Shown piece after piece: positions 1 to 7,889 of a stretch of 64,000 bases of DNA (its first letter is position 1; every line of letters begins with the position of its first letter). Made by a program: the position numbers and the translations under genes. Source of the stretch: Mesorhizobium sp. L-8-3 (lineage in GTDB: Bacteria; Pseudomonadota; Alphaproteobacteria; Rhizobiales; Rhizobiaceae); assembly GCF_016756615.1 (NCBI RefSeq), contig NZ_AP023262.1:3597501-3661500 (forward strand), written 5' to 3'. Under the pieces are notes generated by a model. That model did no database searches. It saw nothing but the letters and a program-made list of their open reading frames with translations, and was not told the DNA's origin.

Positions 1-395
1 ATAGCCTCGAGGATCAGGCTCGCGGCGAGGTCGGTCAGGCCGACGACACGCAGCCGGTCCGGCAGACCGGCGATGGCGCCGGGGATCACATAGACCGAGT
101 GCATGTCCACCGCCCCCAGCATCTCCACCGAATGGTCGATGCCTGACGGGATCCACATCGCGTGGTCGGGCGGCACCATCCAGCGGCCCTCCGCGGTGGT
201 GATCTTCACCACGCCGGTGCGCGCATGCAGAAGCTGGGCACGGCTGTGGCGGTGCTCCGGCACGCGATATCCATCAGGATACTCGCCAGGGAGAGCCACG
301 ACGGCGCCCTCGACCTTCTCCAGCCAGGCGAGCCGTTGGGCATGGAGCAGACCCAGTTCCGGATCCGATACGTTCCTGAAATCGGTCTTTTGCAT
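1..395 (-). CDS. AraC-family transcriptional regulator, N-terminal part (runs off the left edge)
   Basis: An open frame of 131 codons starts with ATG at 395 on the minus strand and leaves the window. The visible part is a cupin-type sensor domain: PEHRHSRAQLLHARTG at about residues 46-61, then a PP-x2-AMWIPSGIDH segment at about 75-88. This pattern is typical of the ligand-binding half of AraC-type regulators. The helix-turn-helix half would lie outside the window, so DNA binding is not seen. The gene is divergent from the MFS pump at 508 with about 110 bases between them, so control of that pump is a reasonable inference. No effector can be named. Confidence 0.78.
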   Translation of the reverse strand, partial: MQKTDFRNVSDPELGLLHAQRLAWLEKVEGAVVALPGEYPDGYRVPEHRHSRAQLLHARTGVVKITTAEGRWMVPPDHAMWIPSGIDHSVEMLGAVDMHSVYVIPGAIAGLPDRLRVVGLTDLAASLILEA

Positions 396-507
396 GGGAG
401 TTTGGCCCACTCGCGAAGCTGTTGGACCAAACCACGAAGGCAGGTCGACATCAAGCGGCGTATAGGAGGCGCCGGCCCAATCGTGGCCGAGCTTCCCGGA
501 GACCGCC

Positions 508-1719
508 TTGACCGACACCACCGCCGCATCGATCCGCGTCCACAAGGACAACACGGTCTACGCCATCATCCTGGCGGTAAGCTTCTGCCATTTCCTCAAC
601 GATCTGATGCAGTCGCTGCTGGCCGCGCTCTATCCCATGCTCAAGGACGGCTACGGGCTGGACTTCTGGCAGATCGGCGTTCTCACGCTAACCTTCCAGG
701 GCACGGCATCGCTGCTGCAGCCCGTCATCGGCATCTATACCGACAAGCGGCCGATGCCCTATTCGCTGCCGGTCGGCATGGGGTCGACGCTGGTCGGGCT
801 GGTGCTGCTCGCCTTCGCCGGCAATTATCTGCTGCTGCTCGCGGGTGCGGGGCTCGTCGGCCTGGGCTCGGCCGTGTTCCACCCGGAATCCTCGCGTGTC
901 GCCAGATTGGCGTCGGGCGGCCGCTATGGTCTGGCGCAGTCGCTGTTCCAGGTGGGCGGCAATGTGGGCACGGCGATCGGACCGTTGCTCGCAGCCTTCA
1001 TCGTGGTGCCGCGCGGCCAGGCGAGCGTGTCCTGGTTCTCGCTGGTGGCGCTGCTGGGCATGGTCGTCCTGTGGCAGGTGAGCGGCTGGTACGCCCGCTA
1101 TCGTGTCGCCTCGGCCTCGCGGCCGGCGGTCAGCAAGGCCTTGCCCTTCGCGAAGCCGAAGGTCGTCGTCGCGCTGGCCGTTCTCGCGCTGCTGACTTTT
1201 TCAAAGAATGTCTACATGGCGAGCCTGTCCAGCTATTATACCTTCTATGTCATCGAGAAATTCGGCGTTACGGTCCAGCAGTCGCAGATCTTGCTGTTCA
1301 TCCTGCTGGGTGCGGCCGCCGTCGGTACCATCCTCGGCGGGCCGATCGGTGATCGCTTCGGCGCCAAGACCGTGATCTGGTTCTCGATCCTGGGCGTGCT
1401 GCCCTTCACCCTGGCGCTGCCTTACGTCGACCTGTTCTGGACGGGCATGTTGTCGGCGATCATCGGTCTGATCCTGGCCTCCGCCTTCCCTGCGATCGTC
1501 GTCTTCGCCCAAGAACTGGTGCCGGGCCGGGTGGGCATGGTGGCGGGCATCTTCTTCGGCTTCGCCTTCGGCATGGGCGGGCTGGGCGCGGCCCTGCTCG
1601 GCATCGTGGCCGACGTCAGGGGCATCGAGTTCGTCTACAAGATCTGCTCGTTCCTGCCGCTGATCGGCCTGCTCACGATCTTCCTGCCGAACATGAAGGA
1701 TGCCCACGCGTATCGCTGA
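508..1719 (+). CDS. MFS transporter, fosmidomycin resistance (Fsr) family
   Basis: A 403-residue inner-membrane protein with about twelve hydrophobic segments, the usual MFS length. The start of the fold (residues 16-60, with FCHFLNDLMQSLLAALYPML) and the loop segment PVIGIYTDKRP match the Fsr branch of drug/proton antiporters. The motif GSAVFHPESSRVAR near residue 120 is also typical of Fsr proteins. The chosen start is TTG at 508; no ATG lies in frame before the first membrane helix. It is divergent from the AraC-type gene at 395. Efflux of a toxic compound is likely, but the real substrate is unknown and the fosmidomycin name is only the family label. Confidence 0.88.
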   Translation: MTDTTAASIRVHKDNTVYAIILAVSFCHFLNDLMQSLLAALYPMLKDGYGLDFWQIGVLTLTFQGTASLLQPVIGIYTDKRPMPYSLPVGMGSTLVGLVLLAFAGNYLLLLAGAGLVGLGSAVFHPESSRVARLASGGRYGLAQSLFQVGGNVGTAIGPLLAAFIVVPRGQASVSWFSLVALLGMVVLWQVSGWYARYRVASASRPAVSKALPFAKPKVVVALAVLALLTFSKNVYMASLSSYYTFYVIEKFGVTVQQSQILLFILLGAAAVGTILGGPIGDRFGAKTVIWFSILGVLPFTLALPYVDLFWTGMLSAIIGLILASAFPAIVVFAQELVPGRVGMVAGIFFGFAFGMGGLGAALLGIVADVRGIEFVYKICSFLPLIGLLTIFLPNMKDAHAYR

Positions 1720-1799
1720 AGTCACCTGGTCCCGGAACGCCAGGCTTTCCGATGCGTTGACCAAAGCCCGCGCCACCCGCGGGCTCTGGGAGAGACAAG

Positions 1800-1982
1800 A
1801 TGGTTATCGGACAAGGCGACAAGGGCCGCGAATCGGCTCGCGGCCTGAAGAAGAGTGTGGCTGCCGAGGAACGCAAGATCGAGACGGCCAAGGGTAGCCC
1901 GCTTGCAAAAGGGCCAAAGCGCGTCGAGGAGCGTGCGCGCAGTGCCGACCCCAAAGATGGCAGACCGAAGCAGAAGGGCTGA
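1800..1982 (+). CDS. small basic hypothetical protein
   Basis: A 60-residue frame with ATG at 1800, preceded by a purine-rich GGGAGAGAC ribosome-binding site five to eight bases away. The product is very hydrophilic and rich in Lys, Arg, Glu and Gly, with no membrane segment. It lies between the MFS gene and the metallopeptidase gene and has no recognised domain. The good ribosome-binding site is the main support. It could be a chance frame, since this stretch has open frames on both strands. The following 270 bases up to 2257 hold only a short inverted repeat (CTGAAA at 2185-2190 and TTTCAG at 2203-2208). Confidence 0.4.
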   Translation: MVIGQGDKGRESARGLKKSVAAEERKIETAKGSPLAKGPKRVEERARSADPKDGRPKQKG

Positions 1983-2256
1983 CAGCCGAATTCCGGGGGC
2001 CGGGCGGAGGATGCCCGGCGCGCAACGCATGGCTTTGAGTGCCGCAGCCATCTTGTTGGAACGTCCGGCGGGATCGATCGGGGTGCTACGCCTTCCGGCA
2101 AAAACCTTGTGACTTGGGTCAGCCGTTCAGATAATTGTCAGTATCACTCGCGCCCCAGATCTTTGATCGGCGCATCGTGCTTTTCTGAAAATCGATTTCG
2201 ACTTTCAGGTCGGTGCATGGGATGGTCGGGCGGATTGGCATCGGGAGAGGCTCGCA

Positions 2257-3177
2257 ATGCTCTGGAGAGGTCGCCGTCAGAGTGACAATATCGAAGATGC
2301 CCGCGGCCGGGGCGGCGGCAGGCCGGGCGGGTTCGGCCGGGGTCGCGGCGGTCCGGGCCAGTTCCGGATTCCGGTCGGTGGGCGAGCTGGCGGCGGCGGG
2401 CTGTCGGCGATCATCGTCTTCGCCGTGGTGATTTTCGTTTTGTATCAATGCGGCATCGACCCTCGTCAGATTCTGACTGAAGATGGCGGCGTTCCCGGCG
2501 GCGGAGGCCAGATCGCGCAGGACAGCGGCCAGCCGGCTTCCGACGAGATGACGCAGTTCGTTTCGACGGTGCTGGCCGAGACCGAGGACGTCTGGAATGG
2601 TATCTTCAAGGCCGAAGGCGCGACGTATGAGGAGCCCAAGCTGGTGCTTTTCTCCGGCTCGATCGCGTCGGCGTGCGGCTACGCGTCGGCGGCATCGGGT
2701 CCGTTCTATTGCCCCGGCGATCGCAAGGTCTATCTCGACACCTCTTTCTTCGACCAACTCTCCCGTCAGTTCGGCGCATCGGGCGATTTCGCGGAGGCCT
2801 ATGTGATCGCGCATGAGGTCGGCCATCATGTCCAGAACCTCATCGGCGTCCTGCCGAAGTTCAACCAGATGCGGCAGCGCATGAGCGAGGTCGAGGCCAA
2901 CCAGATGTCGATGCGGGTCGAACTCCAGGCCGACTGCTTCGCCGGCGTCTGGGGACACTATACTGCGCAGAAGGGCCTTCTCGAACAGGGTGATATCGAA
3001 GAGGCGCTGAACGCCGCGAAGCAGATCGGGGACGACACGCTGCAGAAGAGAATGCAGGGCTACGTCGTGCCGGAGAGCTTCAACCACGGTACGTCGCAGC
3101 AGCGTCAGACCTGGTTCGCTCGCGGCCTGAAGAGCGGCAAGCTCTCGGATTGCGACACGTTCAACAACGACATCTGA
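2257..3177 (+). CDS. neutral zinc metallopeptidase, membrane-anchored (YpfJ/KPN_02809 family)
   Basis: A 306-residue protein. Residues 1-47 are a Gly/Arg-rich cytoplasmic leader, 48-66 form one membrane helix (LSAIIVFAVVIFVLYQ), and the rest is a soluble domain. HEVGHH at residues 186-191 is the zincin active site, with two His ligands and the catalytic Glu. Downstream, VELQADCFAGVWGHY supplies the acidic third ligand region typical of this family. The domain order and length match the proteins annotated as neutral zinc metallopeptidase YpfJ. Its substrate is not known. It stands alone and ends at a shared terminator facing carA. Confidence 0.9.
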   Translation: MLWRGRRQSDNIEDARGRGGGRPGGFGRGRGGPGQFRIPVGGRAGGGGLSAIIVFAVVIFVLYQCGIDPRQILTEDGGVPGGGGQIAQDSGQPASDEMTQFVSTVLAETEDVWNGIFKAEGATYEEPKLVLFSGSIASACGYASAASGPFYCPGDRKVYLDTSFFDQLSRQFGASGDFAEAYVIAHEVGHHVQNLIGVLPKFNQMRQRMSEVEANQMSMRVELQADCFAGVWGHYTAQKGLLEQGDIEEALNAAKQIGDDTLQKRMQGYVVPESFNHGTSQQRQTWFARGLKSGKLSDCDTFNNDI

Positions 3178-3205
3178 CCGTCAGCGCATAGCTCAAGAAA
3201 AGCAT

Positions 3206-3245
3206 AAGGGCCGGCCTCCTCCTCGGAAGCTGGCCCTTCTTCTTT
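3206..3245. terminator. bidirectional rho-independent terminator between ypfJ-like gene and carA
   Basis: The arms AAGGGCCGGC (3206-3215) and GCTGGCCCTT (3229-3238) pair over ten bases with one G-T wobble. The hairpin is flanked by an A-rich stretch on the left and CTTCTTT on the right, so it can work in both directions. It sits exactly between two convergent genes. Confidence 0.75.
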
Positions 3246-3262
3246 GAGAATGGGTGCCTTGT

Positions 3263-4471
3263 TCAGCGCTCCGCGAGAGCGGGCTCGCCTTTGCGTTCGC
3301 GGATGAGATTCATGAAGCGGCGGAAGAGATAGTGCGAATCCTGCGGGCCGGGCGAGGCCTCCGGATGGTGCTGGACCGAAAAGACGGGCCGCCCCTTCAG
3401 TGCGATGCCGCAATTCGATCCGTCGAACAGCGACACGTGGGTTTCCTCCACGTTCTCGGGCAGCGATTTGGAATCGACCGCGAAACCATGGTTCATCGAC
3501 ACGATCTCGACCTTGCCGGTCGTGTGGTCCTTGACCGGATGGTTGGCGCCGTGATGGCCCTGATGCATCTTCTCGGTCTTGCCGCCCACAGCCAGCGCCA
3601 GCATCTGGTGGCCGAGACAGATGCCGAAGACGGGGATGTCGGTCTTGAGAAGGTCCTGGATCACCGGCACGGCATATTCGCCGGTGGCGGCCGGATCGCC
3701 GGGGCCGTTCGACAGGAAGACGCCATCGGGCTTCATCGCGAGGATCTCGTCGGCGCCGGTGTTGGCCGGGACGATCGTGACCTTGGCGCCGAGGCCGGCG
3801 AGCAGGCGCAGGATGTTGCGCTTCACCCCGTAGTCCACCGCGACGACATGCGTCGACGGCTCCTGCTGGGTGCCGTAACCTTCATCCCAGACCCAGGGAC
3901 TCTCGGTCCAGACCGACGATTGGCCTGATGTGACCTCCCTGGCGAGATCGAGGCCGACCAGGCCGGACCACGCTTTCGCCTGCTCCTTCAGGCCCTCGAT
4001 ATCGAACTTGCCGTCCGGCGCATGGGCGATGACGGCGTTCGGAGCGCCCTTTTCGCGGATCAGCGCGGTGAGGGCGCGCGTATCGATGCCGCTGATCGCG
4101 ACGATGCCGCGGCGCTTCAGCCATTGGTCGAGGTCACCGGCGGCGCGGTAGTTCGAGGGGCTGGTCACGTCGGCCTTGAATATCGCGCCGACCGCGCCCG
4201 CACGAGCCGCCGGGCTCAGATCCTCTATATCCTCGTCATTCGTCCCGATATTGCCGATATGCGGGAATGTGAAGGTGACGATCTGCCCGGCATAGGATGG
4301 GTCGGTGAGGATCTCCTGGTATCCGGTGAGGGCTGTGTTGAAACAGACCTCGGCGACCGCGCTGCCGGTTGCGCCCAGGCCTCGCCCTTCGACGACCGTT
4401 CCATCGGCAAGCACCAGAAGCGCGGTCGGCACCTCAGGAGCCCAGGGGGCGGTCATCGCGGCCATCGTCAT
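3263..4471 (-). CDS. carA: carbamoyl-phosphate synthase, small (glutaminase) subunit
   Basis: A 402-residue protein that hydrolyses glutamine and passes ammonia to CarB, the first step to pyrimidines and arginine. The N-terminal domain (about residues 15-150) carries the conserved FNTALTGYQEILTDPSY. The C-terminal class I amidotransferase domain has the nucleophile Cys285 in FGICLGHQ and the His369/Glu371 pair in QHHPEASPGP. All catalytic residues are present. Two ATGs compete: 4471, and 4465, which is better spaced (seven bases) from a GGAG. carB is not in the window, as is usual in rhizobia. It is divergent from the yqeY gene. Confidence 0.97.
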   Translation of the reverse strand: MTMAAMTAPWAPEVPTALLVLADGTVVEGRGLGATGSAVAEVCFNTALTGYQEILTDPSYAGQIVTFTFPHIGNIGTNDEDIEDLSPAARAGAVGAIFKADVTSPSNYRAAGDLDQWLKRRGIVAISGIDTRALTALIREKGAPNAVIAHAPDGKFDIEGLKEQAKAWSGLVGLDLAREVTSGQSSVWTESPWVWDEGYGTQQEPSTHVVAVDYGVKRNILRLLAGLGAKVTIVPANTGADEILAMKPDGVFLSNGPGDPAATGEYAVPVIQDLLKTDIPVFGICLGHQMLALAVGGKTEKMHQGHHGANHPVKDHTTGKVEIVSMNHGFAVDSKSLPENVEETHVSLFDGSNCGIALKGRPVFSVQHHPEASPGPQDSHYLFRRFMNLIRERKGEPALAER

Positions 4472-4751
4472 ACTCCGTCATAAAGGCTGCGGCTTGAAAA
4501 TGGGCCGGTTCGGGGCCATATCGCGCAGCGAAACGCACGGGGCTCGGCGATTCCCGCAAACCCCCGTGCACAACTCGATCAGTCCATGCAAGGCGCGGAC
4601 AATAGGCGAACGGGCGTATCCGGTCAATGACCGGGCAGGCCGGCGCGACGAATTATTTTTCCTATTGAAAACAGGAATTTATGCGTCGTTCCAAGGTTTG
4701 CGTCATGCCCGTCCGAACGTTATTGTCTGCACCTGCCAAAGGAGAAATGCC

Positions 4752-5201
4752 ATGCGCGAGACCATCGACGCGGCGCTCAAAGACGCATTGAAGACGCAGG
4801 ACAAGCGGCGGATATCGACGCTACGCCTGATCCGGGCGGCCATCCAGGACCGCGACATCCTCCATCGCGGCGCCGGGAAGGACCCCGTCACGGACGAAGA
4901 GATCATGCAGATCCTGTCCAAGATGGTGAAGCAGAGGGAGGAGTCTGCCAAGGCCTTCGAGGACGGTGGCAGGGCCGAACTCGCGGCCGAGGAGCGGGGC
5001 GAGATCGCGATCATCCGCGACTTCATGCCCAAGCAACTCGGGGATGCCGAGGTGAAGCAGGCGTGCCAGCAGGTCATCGCCGAAGTCGGCGCGGAAGGTC
5101 TGCGCGACATGGGCCGCTGCATGAACGCGCTCAAGGAGAAATATGCCGGGCAGATGGATTTCTCCAGGGCCAGCGGCGTCGTGAAAGGCCTGCTCCAGTA
5201 A
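4752..5201 (+). CDS. GatB/YqeY domain protein
   Basis: A 149-residue soluble protein of normal length for the stand-alone YqeY family. It is related to the tail domain of GatB, the tRNA-dependent amidotransferase subunit. The sequence shows the typical LKTQDKRRISTLRLIRAAI start and the IIRDFMPKQL segment in the middle. ATG 4752 follows GGAGAAATGCC, which fixes the start; the longer frame upstream has no such site. In rhizobia this gene commonly stands near carA, dnaG and rpoD, so it helps mark the core backbone. A role in tRNA-linked amidation is suspected for the family but not shown. Confidence 0.92.
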   Translation: MRETIDAALKDALKTQDKRRISTLRLIRAAIQDRDILHRGAGKDPVTDEEIMQILSKMVKQREESAKAFEDGGRAELAAEERGEIAIIRDFMPKQLGDAEVKQACQQVIAEVGAEGLRDMGRCMNALKEKYAGQMDFSRASGVVKGLLQ

Positions 5202-5514
5202 ACGTCCTCGGGCGATCGTAGCTATGCCCATATTCCTCATTCGGGAGGGGCATAGCAAACCGCCTGACAAGTCCGACTCGCGGCGCCAAGCCGGCGTCCT
5301 TGCTTGTCTGGCATCAGCGGGACCCCGGGCCTTGCCGGGCAGGCAGCAGCAGTTTGACATTGGAGGGAGCGTCCATCGGCGAGACTGCCGCTTGTGAGCG
5401 GCCAGCACAAAGAAACCCTGTCTCTGGAACATGGCTGTAAGATAGGCCGGTTGAAATCGGCGCTAGCGTCGATGCGGTTGAGGCGGACCGGCATGCGGCG
5501 AGGATGGTGACATC
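5202..5514. other. intergenic stretch after yqeY, no convincing gene
   Basis: This 313-base gap marks the left border of the accessory block. Its only clear structure is a perfect nine-base inverted repeat (5221-5229 and 5248-5256) just after the yqeY stop. The remaining bases have short open frames on both strands without ribosome-binding sites or recognisable protein motifs. Confidence 0.5.
5221..5256 (+). terminator. stem-loop after yqeY
   Basis: GCTATGCCC at 5221-5229 pairs perfectly with GGGCATAGC at 5248-5256 across an 18-base loop, starting 19 bases after the yqeY stop. There is no T-run, so it may end transcription only with Rho or may simply protect the 3' end of the transcript. Confidence 0.45.
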
Positions 5515-6309
5515 GTGACGCGACAGGAACATATCGAACCCAGCAAGCCGTCTGCGTTTCGCGACCGAATGAGGATCCTCTACTTTGGGCACAGCCCCGG
5601 GGCGCGTGCTTTCCAGGCGGCGGTGGTGCTCGTCGATCTGGCAATCATTGCGTTCTTCATAGCGACGCCTGTCCTGCAGAAACTCTCAGCCTTCCTCTGG
5701 ATCGACTATTCCGTCGCTGCGCTGCTGGCTTTGGACATTTCGGCCAGGATCTTCGCCTCAAGCGACATTCCCAGGCGCCTGCGACAGCCCACCGTATGGG
5801 TCGATATATTCATCCTCACGACACTTCTCTTGCCGACGACGTTCGCAAACTTGGGCTTTCTGCGCATTCTCAGGCTCTGGTCGCTGTCGCGCAGCGGCTT
5901 CTTGTGGCAGCCGCTGGAATCATGGGGGATCGCCAATTGGCGCGCGCCGATTCATGCGATGGTCAATCTGCTGACGTTCCTGTTCATCGCCACAGGCTTT
6001 GTCTACACATTCTTTTTCCGCACCGGCGCCGGGGTAGCGGAGTATGTCGACGCGCTCTACTTCACGGTGGCGACCGTCACAACCACAGGCTTCGGCGACA
6101 TCGTTCTACCTGGCATTGCCGGAAAGCTCACGGCAATCGTAACGATGATCGTCGGGATTTCCCTGTTTGTCAGGCTGGCGCAGTCAATATTCCGACCGGA
6201 GAAGGTGTTCTTTCCCTGTCCCCAATGCGCACTGCAGCGCCATGACCCGGACGCGGTCTATTGCAAGGCCTGCGGCCATCCGATGAAGATCCCGGATCCG
6301 GGCGACTGA
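5515..6309 (+). CDS. two-pore-loop/voltage-gated-like potassium channel with C-terminal zinc ribbon
   Basis: A 264-residue membrane protein starting at GTG 5515. Residues 30-140 hold four hydrophobic segments resembling a voltage-sensor domain, including an LRILRLWSLSR stretch with spaced Arg. A pore helix and a selectivity filter, TVTTTGFGD, follow near residues 186-194, then a last helix. Residues 234-256 form a zinc ribbon with two Cys pairs (CPQC and CKAC). Potassium channels normally read TVGYGD; TTTGFGD occurs in bacterial channel relatives, so potassium remains the best guess. The Cys tail is an uncommon addition and may sense redox state or metal. No neighbour suggests a pathway. Confidence 0.82.
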   Translation: MTRQEHIEPSKPSAFRDRMRILYFGHSPGARAFQAAVVLVDLAIIAFFIATPVLQKLSAFLWIDYSVAALLALDISARIFASSDIPRRLRQPTVWVDIFILTTLLLPTTFANLGFLRILRLWSLSRSGFLWQPLESWGIANWRAPIHAMVNLLTFLFIATGFVYTFFFRTGAGVAEYVDALYFTVATVTTTGFGDIVLPGIAGKLTAIVTMIVGISLFVRLAQSIFRPEKVFFPCPQCALQRHDPDAVYCKACGHPMKIPDPGD

Positions 6310-6325
6310 CGCCGGCGCACAGGAA

Positions 6326-6346
6326 CCCACTGGCCACGCCAGTGGG
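6326..6346. terminator. hairpin between convergent channel and HMG-CoA reductase genes
   Basis: CCCACTGG (6326-6333) pairs perfectly with CCAGTGGG (6339-6346) around a five-base loop. It lies 17 bases after the channel stop and between two convergent genes, so a termination role is likely although no T-run follows. Confidence 0.5.
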
Positions 6347-6506
6347 CGGCGCGATCAGTCCCCCGAGTCTGCGTGCGATTGGCGCAACTTCATCCTCCCG
6401 CGATACGACAGGAGGTCCGGAATGTCGCGACAGAAACAGTCGCGCGGCGACCTGGCTTACGGTCTTCGTCCCGGTAACCAGCACGCGTGTCAGGGATCTC
6501 GGTAGA

Positions 6507-7781
6507 TCAACGGCCGGATTGTCTTAGCTCTCCAAGTATCGCTTGTGCCTTGTCGAGCCTGACATGTCCTTCGACCCTGAGACGCGACACTATAGTGTCG
6601 ATTTCGGAACCTTCAGCCCCGGCTGCGACGGCGATATTGCGGGCGTGAAGCGACATGTGGCCCTTCTGTATTCCTTCGGCGGCCAGGGCGCGAAGCGCTC
6701 CAGTGTTCTGAGCAAGCCCGACGGCAACGATGATCTCGGCAAGCTCCTGGGCGCCCTTGACGCCAAGGAGCCTGACGGCGGCCTGGGCAACCGGATGCGT
6801 CTTGGTGGCACCCCCGACGAGTCCTACCGCCATTGGCAGTTCCAACGTGCCGACGAGATTGCCGGCGTGATCCTTCTCGTAGTGCGAGAGGGAGGTGTAG
6901 CGACCGCCCGCAGCAGCGTGCGAATGTGCGCCTGCTTCCACGGCGCGGGTATCGTTGCCGGTCGCGAGAACGACTGCGGTTATGCCGTTCATGATCCCCT
7001 TGTTGTGGGTCGCGGCGCGGTAGGGGTCGGCGGCGGCAAATGCATAGGCATCGATGATGCCGTCGACGACGTCCGGACCGCCAAGGGCCTGGCAGTCGTA
7101 AGTCGCCCGGACCCGGGCGAGCCGCAAATCTGCCTTGTTGGAGAGGATGCGCAATCGGACACGAGCGCTGGCGATCTCGGACACGAGTGGAGCCAGCGCC
7201 TCCGCCATGGTGTTCACCGCGTTTGCCCCCATGGCGTCGCGAACATCGACGATCAGGTGCAAAACCACATAGGTCTTGCCGGCGGCTTCGACGATGCGCA
7301 CCTCGATGTCCTTCGCACCGCCCCCGAGCTTCACCAACAGCGGATCCTGCTCGTTGGCGAGATCGATCAGATCCTGCCGCCGCTCGTAGAGCCTGAGACG
7401 GGCGGCGTGGGGATCCTTCGCGCCGACCACCTGAATCTGCGAAATCATGATCGGCTGATCGCTTGACGTGCGGAACCCTCCATGGATCCGAGCGACTGAC
7501 GCCATATTGCTTGCCGCCGCAACGACGGATGGTTCTTCCGTTGCCATAGGGATCAGGTAATCGCGCCCGTTGACGGTGAAATTGGCCGCGACGCCGAGTG
7601 GTACCGACAAGGTCCCGACGACGTTCTCGATCATACGGTCGGCGATATCAAGCATTTTCCCGTCCGCTGTAACGAGGCTCGCGAGTTCGCCTTCGGGCAA
7701 GCCGGTGCGCTCGACGATTGCCTTGAAGCGCTCCGGCGGCGAGAGCTTGTAGAACCCCGGAATGCGGCTGTTGACGGACAT
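6507..7781 (-). CDS. mvaA: hydroxymethylglutaryl-CoA reductase, class II (degradative type)
   Basis: A 424-residue soluble enzyme. In the degradative direction it converts mevalonate, CoA and two NAD+ to HMG-CoA. The four catalytic residues are in place: Glu83 (ATEEPS), Lys261 (THNKGIMNG), Asp277 ([11 protein letters not shown]) and His375 ([10 protein letters not shown]). The length and the C-terminal His motif match the class II enzyme of Pseudomonas mevalonii, in which the last three sit six positions later. No membrane anchor is present. GGGAG nine bases before ATG 7781 supports the start. It lies 103 bases downstream of the regulator gene on the same strand. With HMG-CoA lyase divergently encoded nearby, catabolism is far more likely than biosynthesis, since these bacteria usually make isoprenoids by the MEP pathway. 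Confidence 0.95.
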   Translation of the reverse strand: MSVNSRIPGFYKLSPPERFKAIVERTGLPEGELASLVTADGKMLDIADRMIENVVGTLSVPLGVAANFTVNGRDYLIPMATEEPSVVAAASNMASVARIHGGFRTSSDQPIMISQIQVVGAKDPHAARLRLYERRQDLIDLANEQDPLLVKLGGGAKDIEVRIVEAAGKTYVVLHLIVDVRDAMGANAVNTMAEALAPLVSEIASARVRLRILSNKADLRLARVRATYDCQALGGPDVVDGIIDAYAFAAADPYRAATHNKGIMNGITAVVLATGNDTRAVEAGAHSHAAAGGRYTSLSHYEKDHAGNLVGTLELPMAVGLVGGATKTHPVAQAAVRLLGVKGAQELAEIIVAVGLAQNTGALRALAAEGIQKGHMSLHARNIAVAAGAEGSEIDTIVSRLRVEGHVRLDKAQAILGELRQSGR

Positions 7782-7874
7782 GAAACGAGTCTCCCACGGT
7801 GCATTTCATGAAGACCTAAGTGGGTCTGCGCTCCGAGAACAATGTGCAGGGCTCACATTTGGGCCATGCTTCCT

Positions 7875-7889
7875 TGTGACTTCGTCACA
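7875..7889. promoter_or_regulatory. short perfect palindrome at the end of the regulator gene, upstream of mvaA
   Basis: TGTGAC and GTCACA (7875-7880 and 7884-7889) form a perfect six-base inverted repeat with a three-base centre. It overlaps the stop codon of the GAF/PucR regulator and lies about 95 bases before mvaA. It may be a small stem-loop that tunes read-through into mvaA, or a protein-binding site. Confidence 0.3.

Noticed and set aside
1700..1897. 65-codon frame overlapping the end of the MFS gene
   Set aside because: No ribosome-binding site, overlaps known coding sequence, and competes with the better 60-codon frame at 1800.
7875..7889. CRP-type binding site (TGTGA...TCACA)
   Set aside because: The spacing is five bases rather than six and the site overlaps a stop codon; a small stem-loop is as likely.
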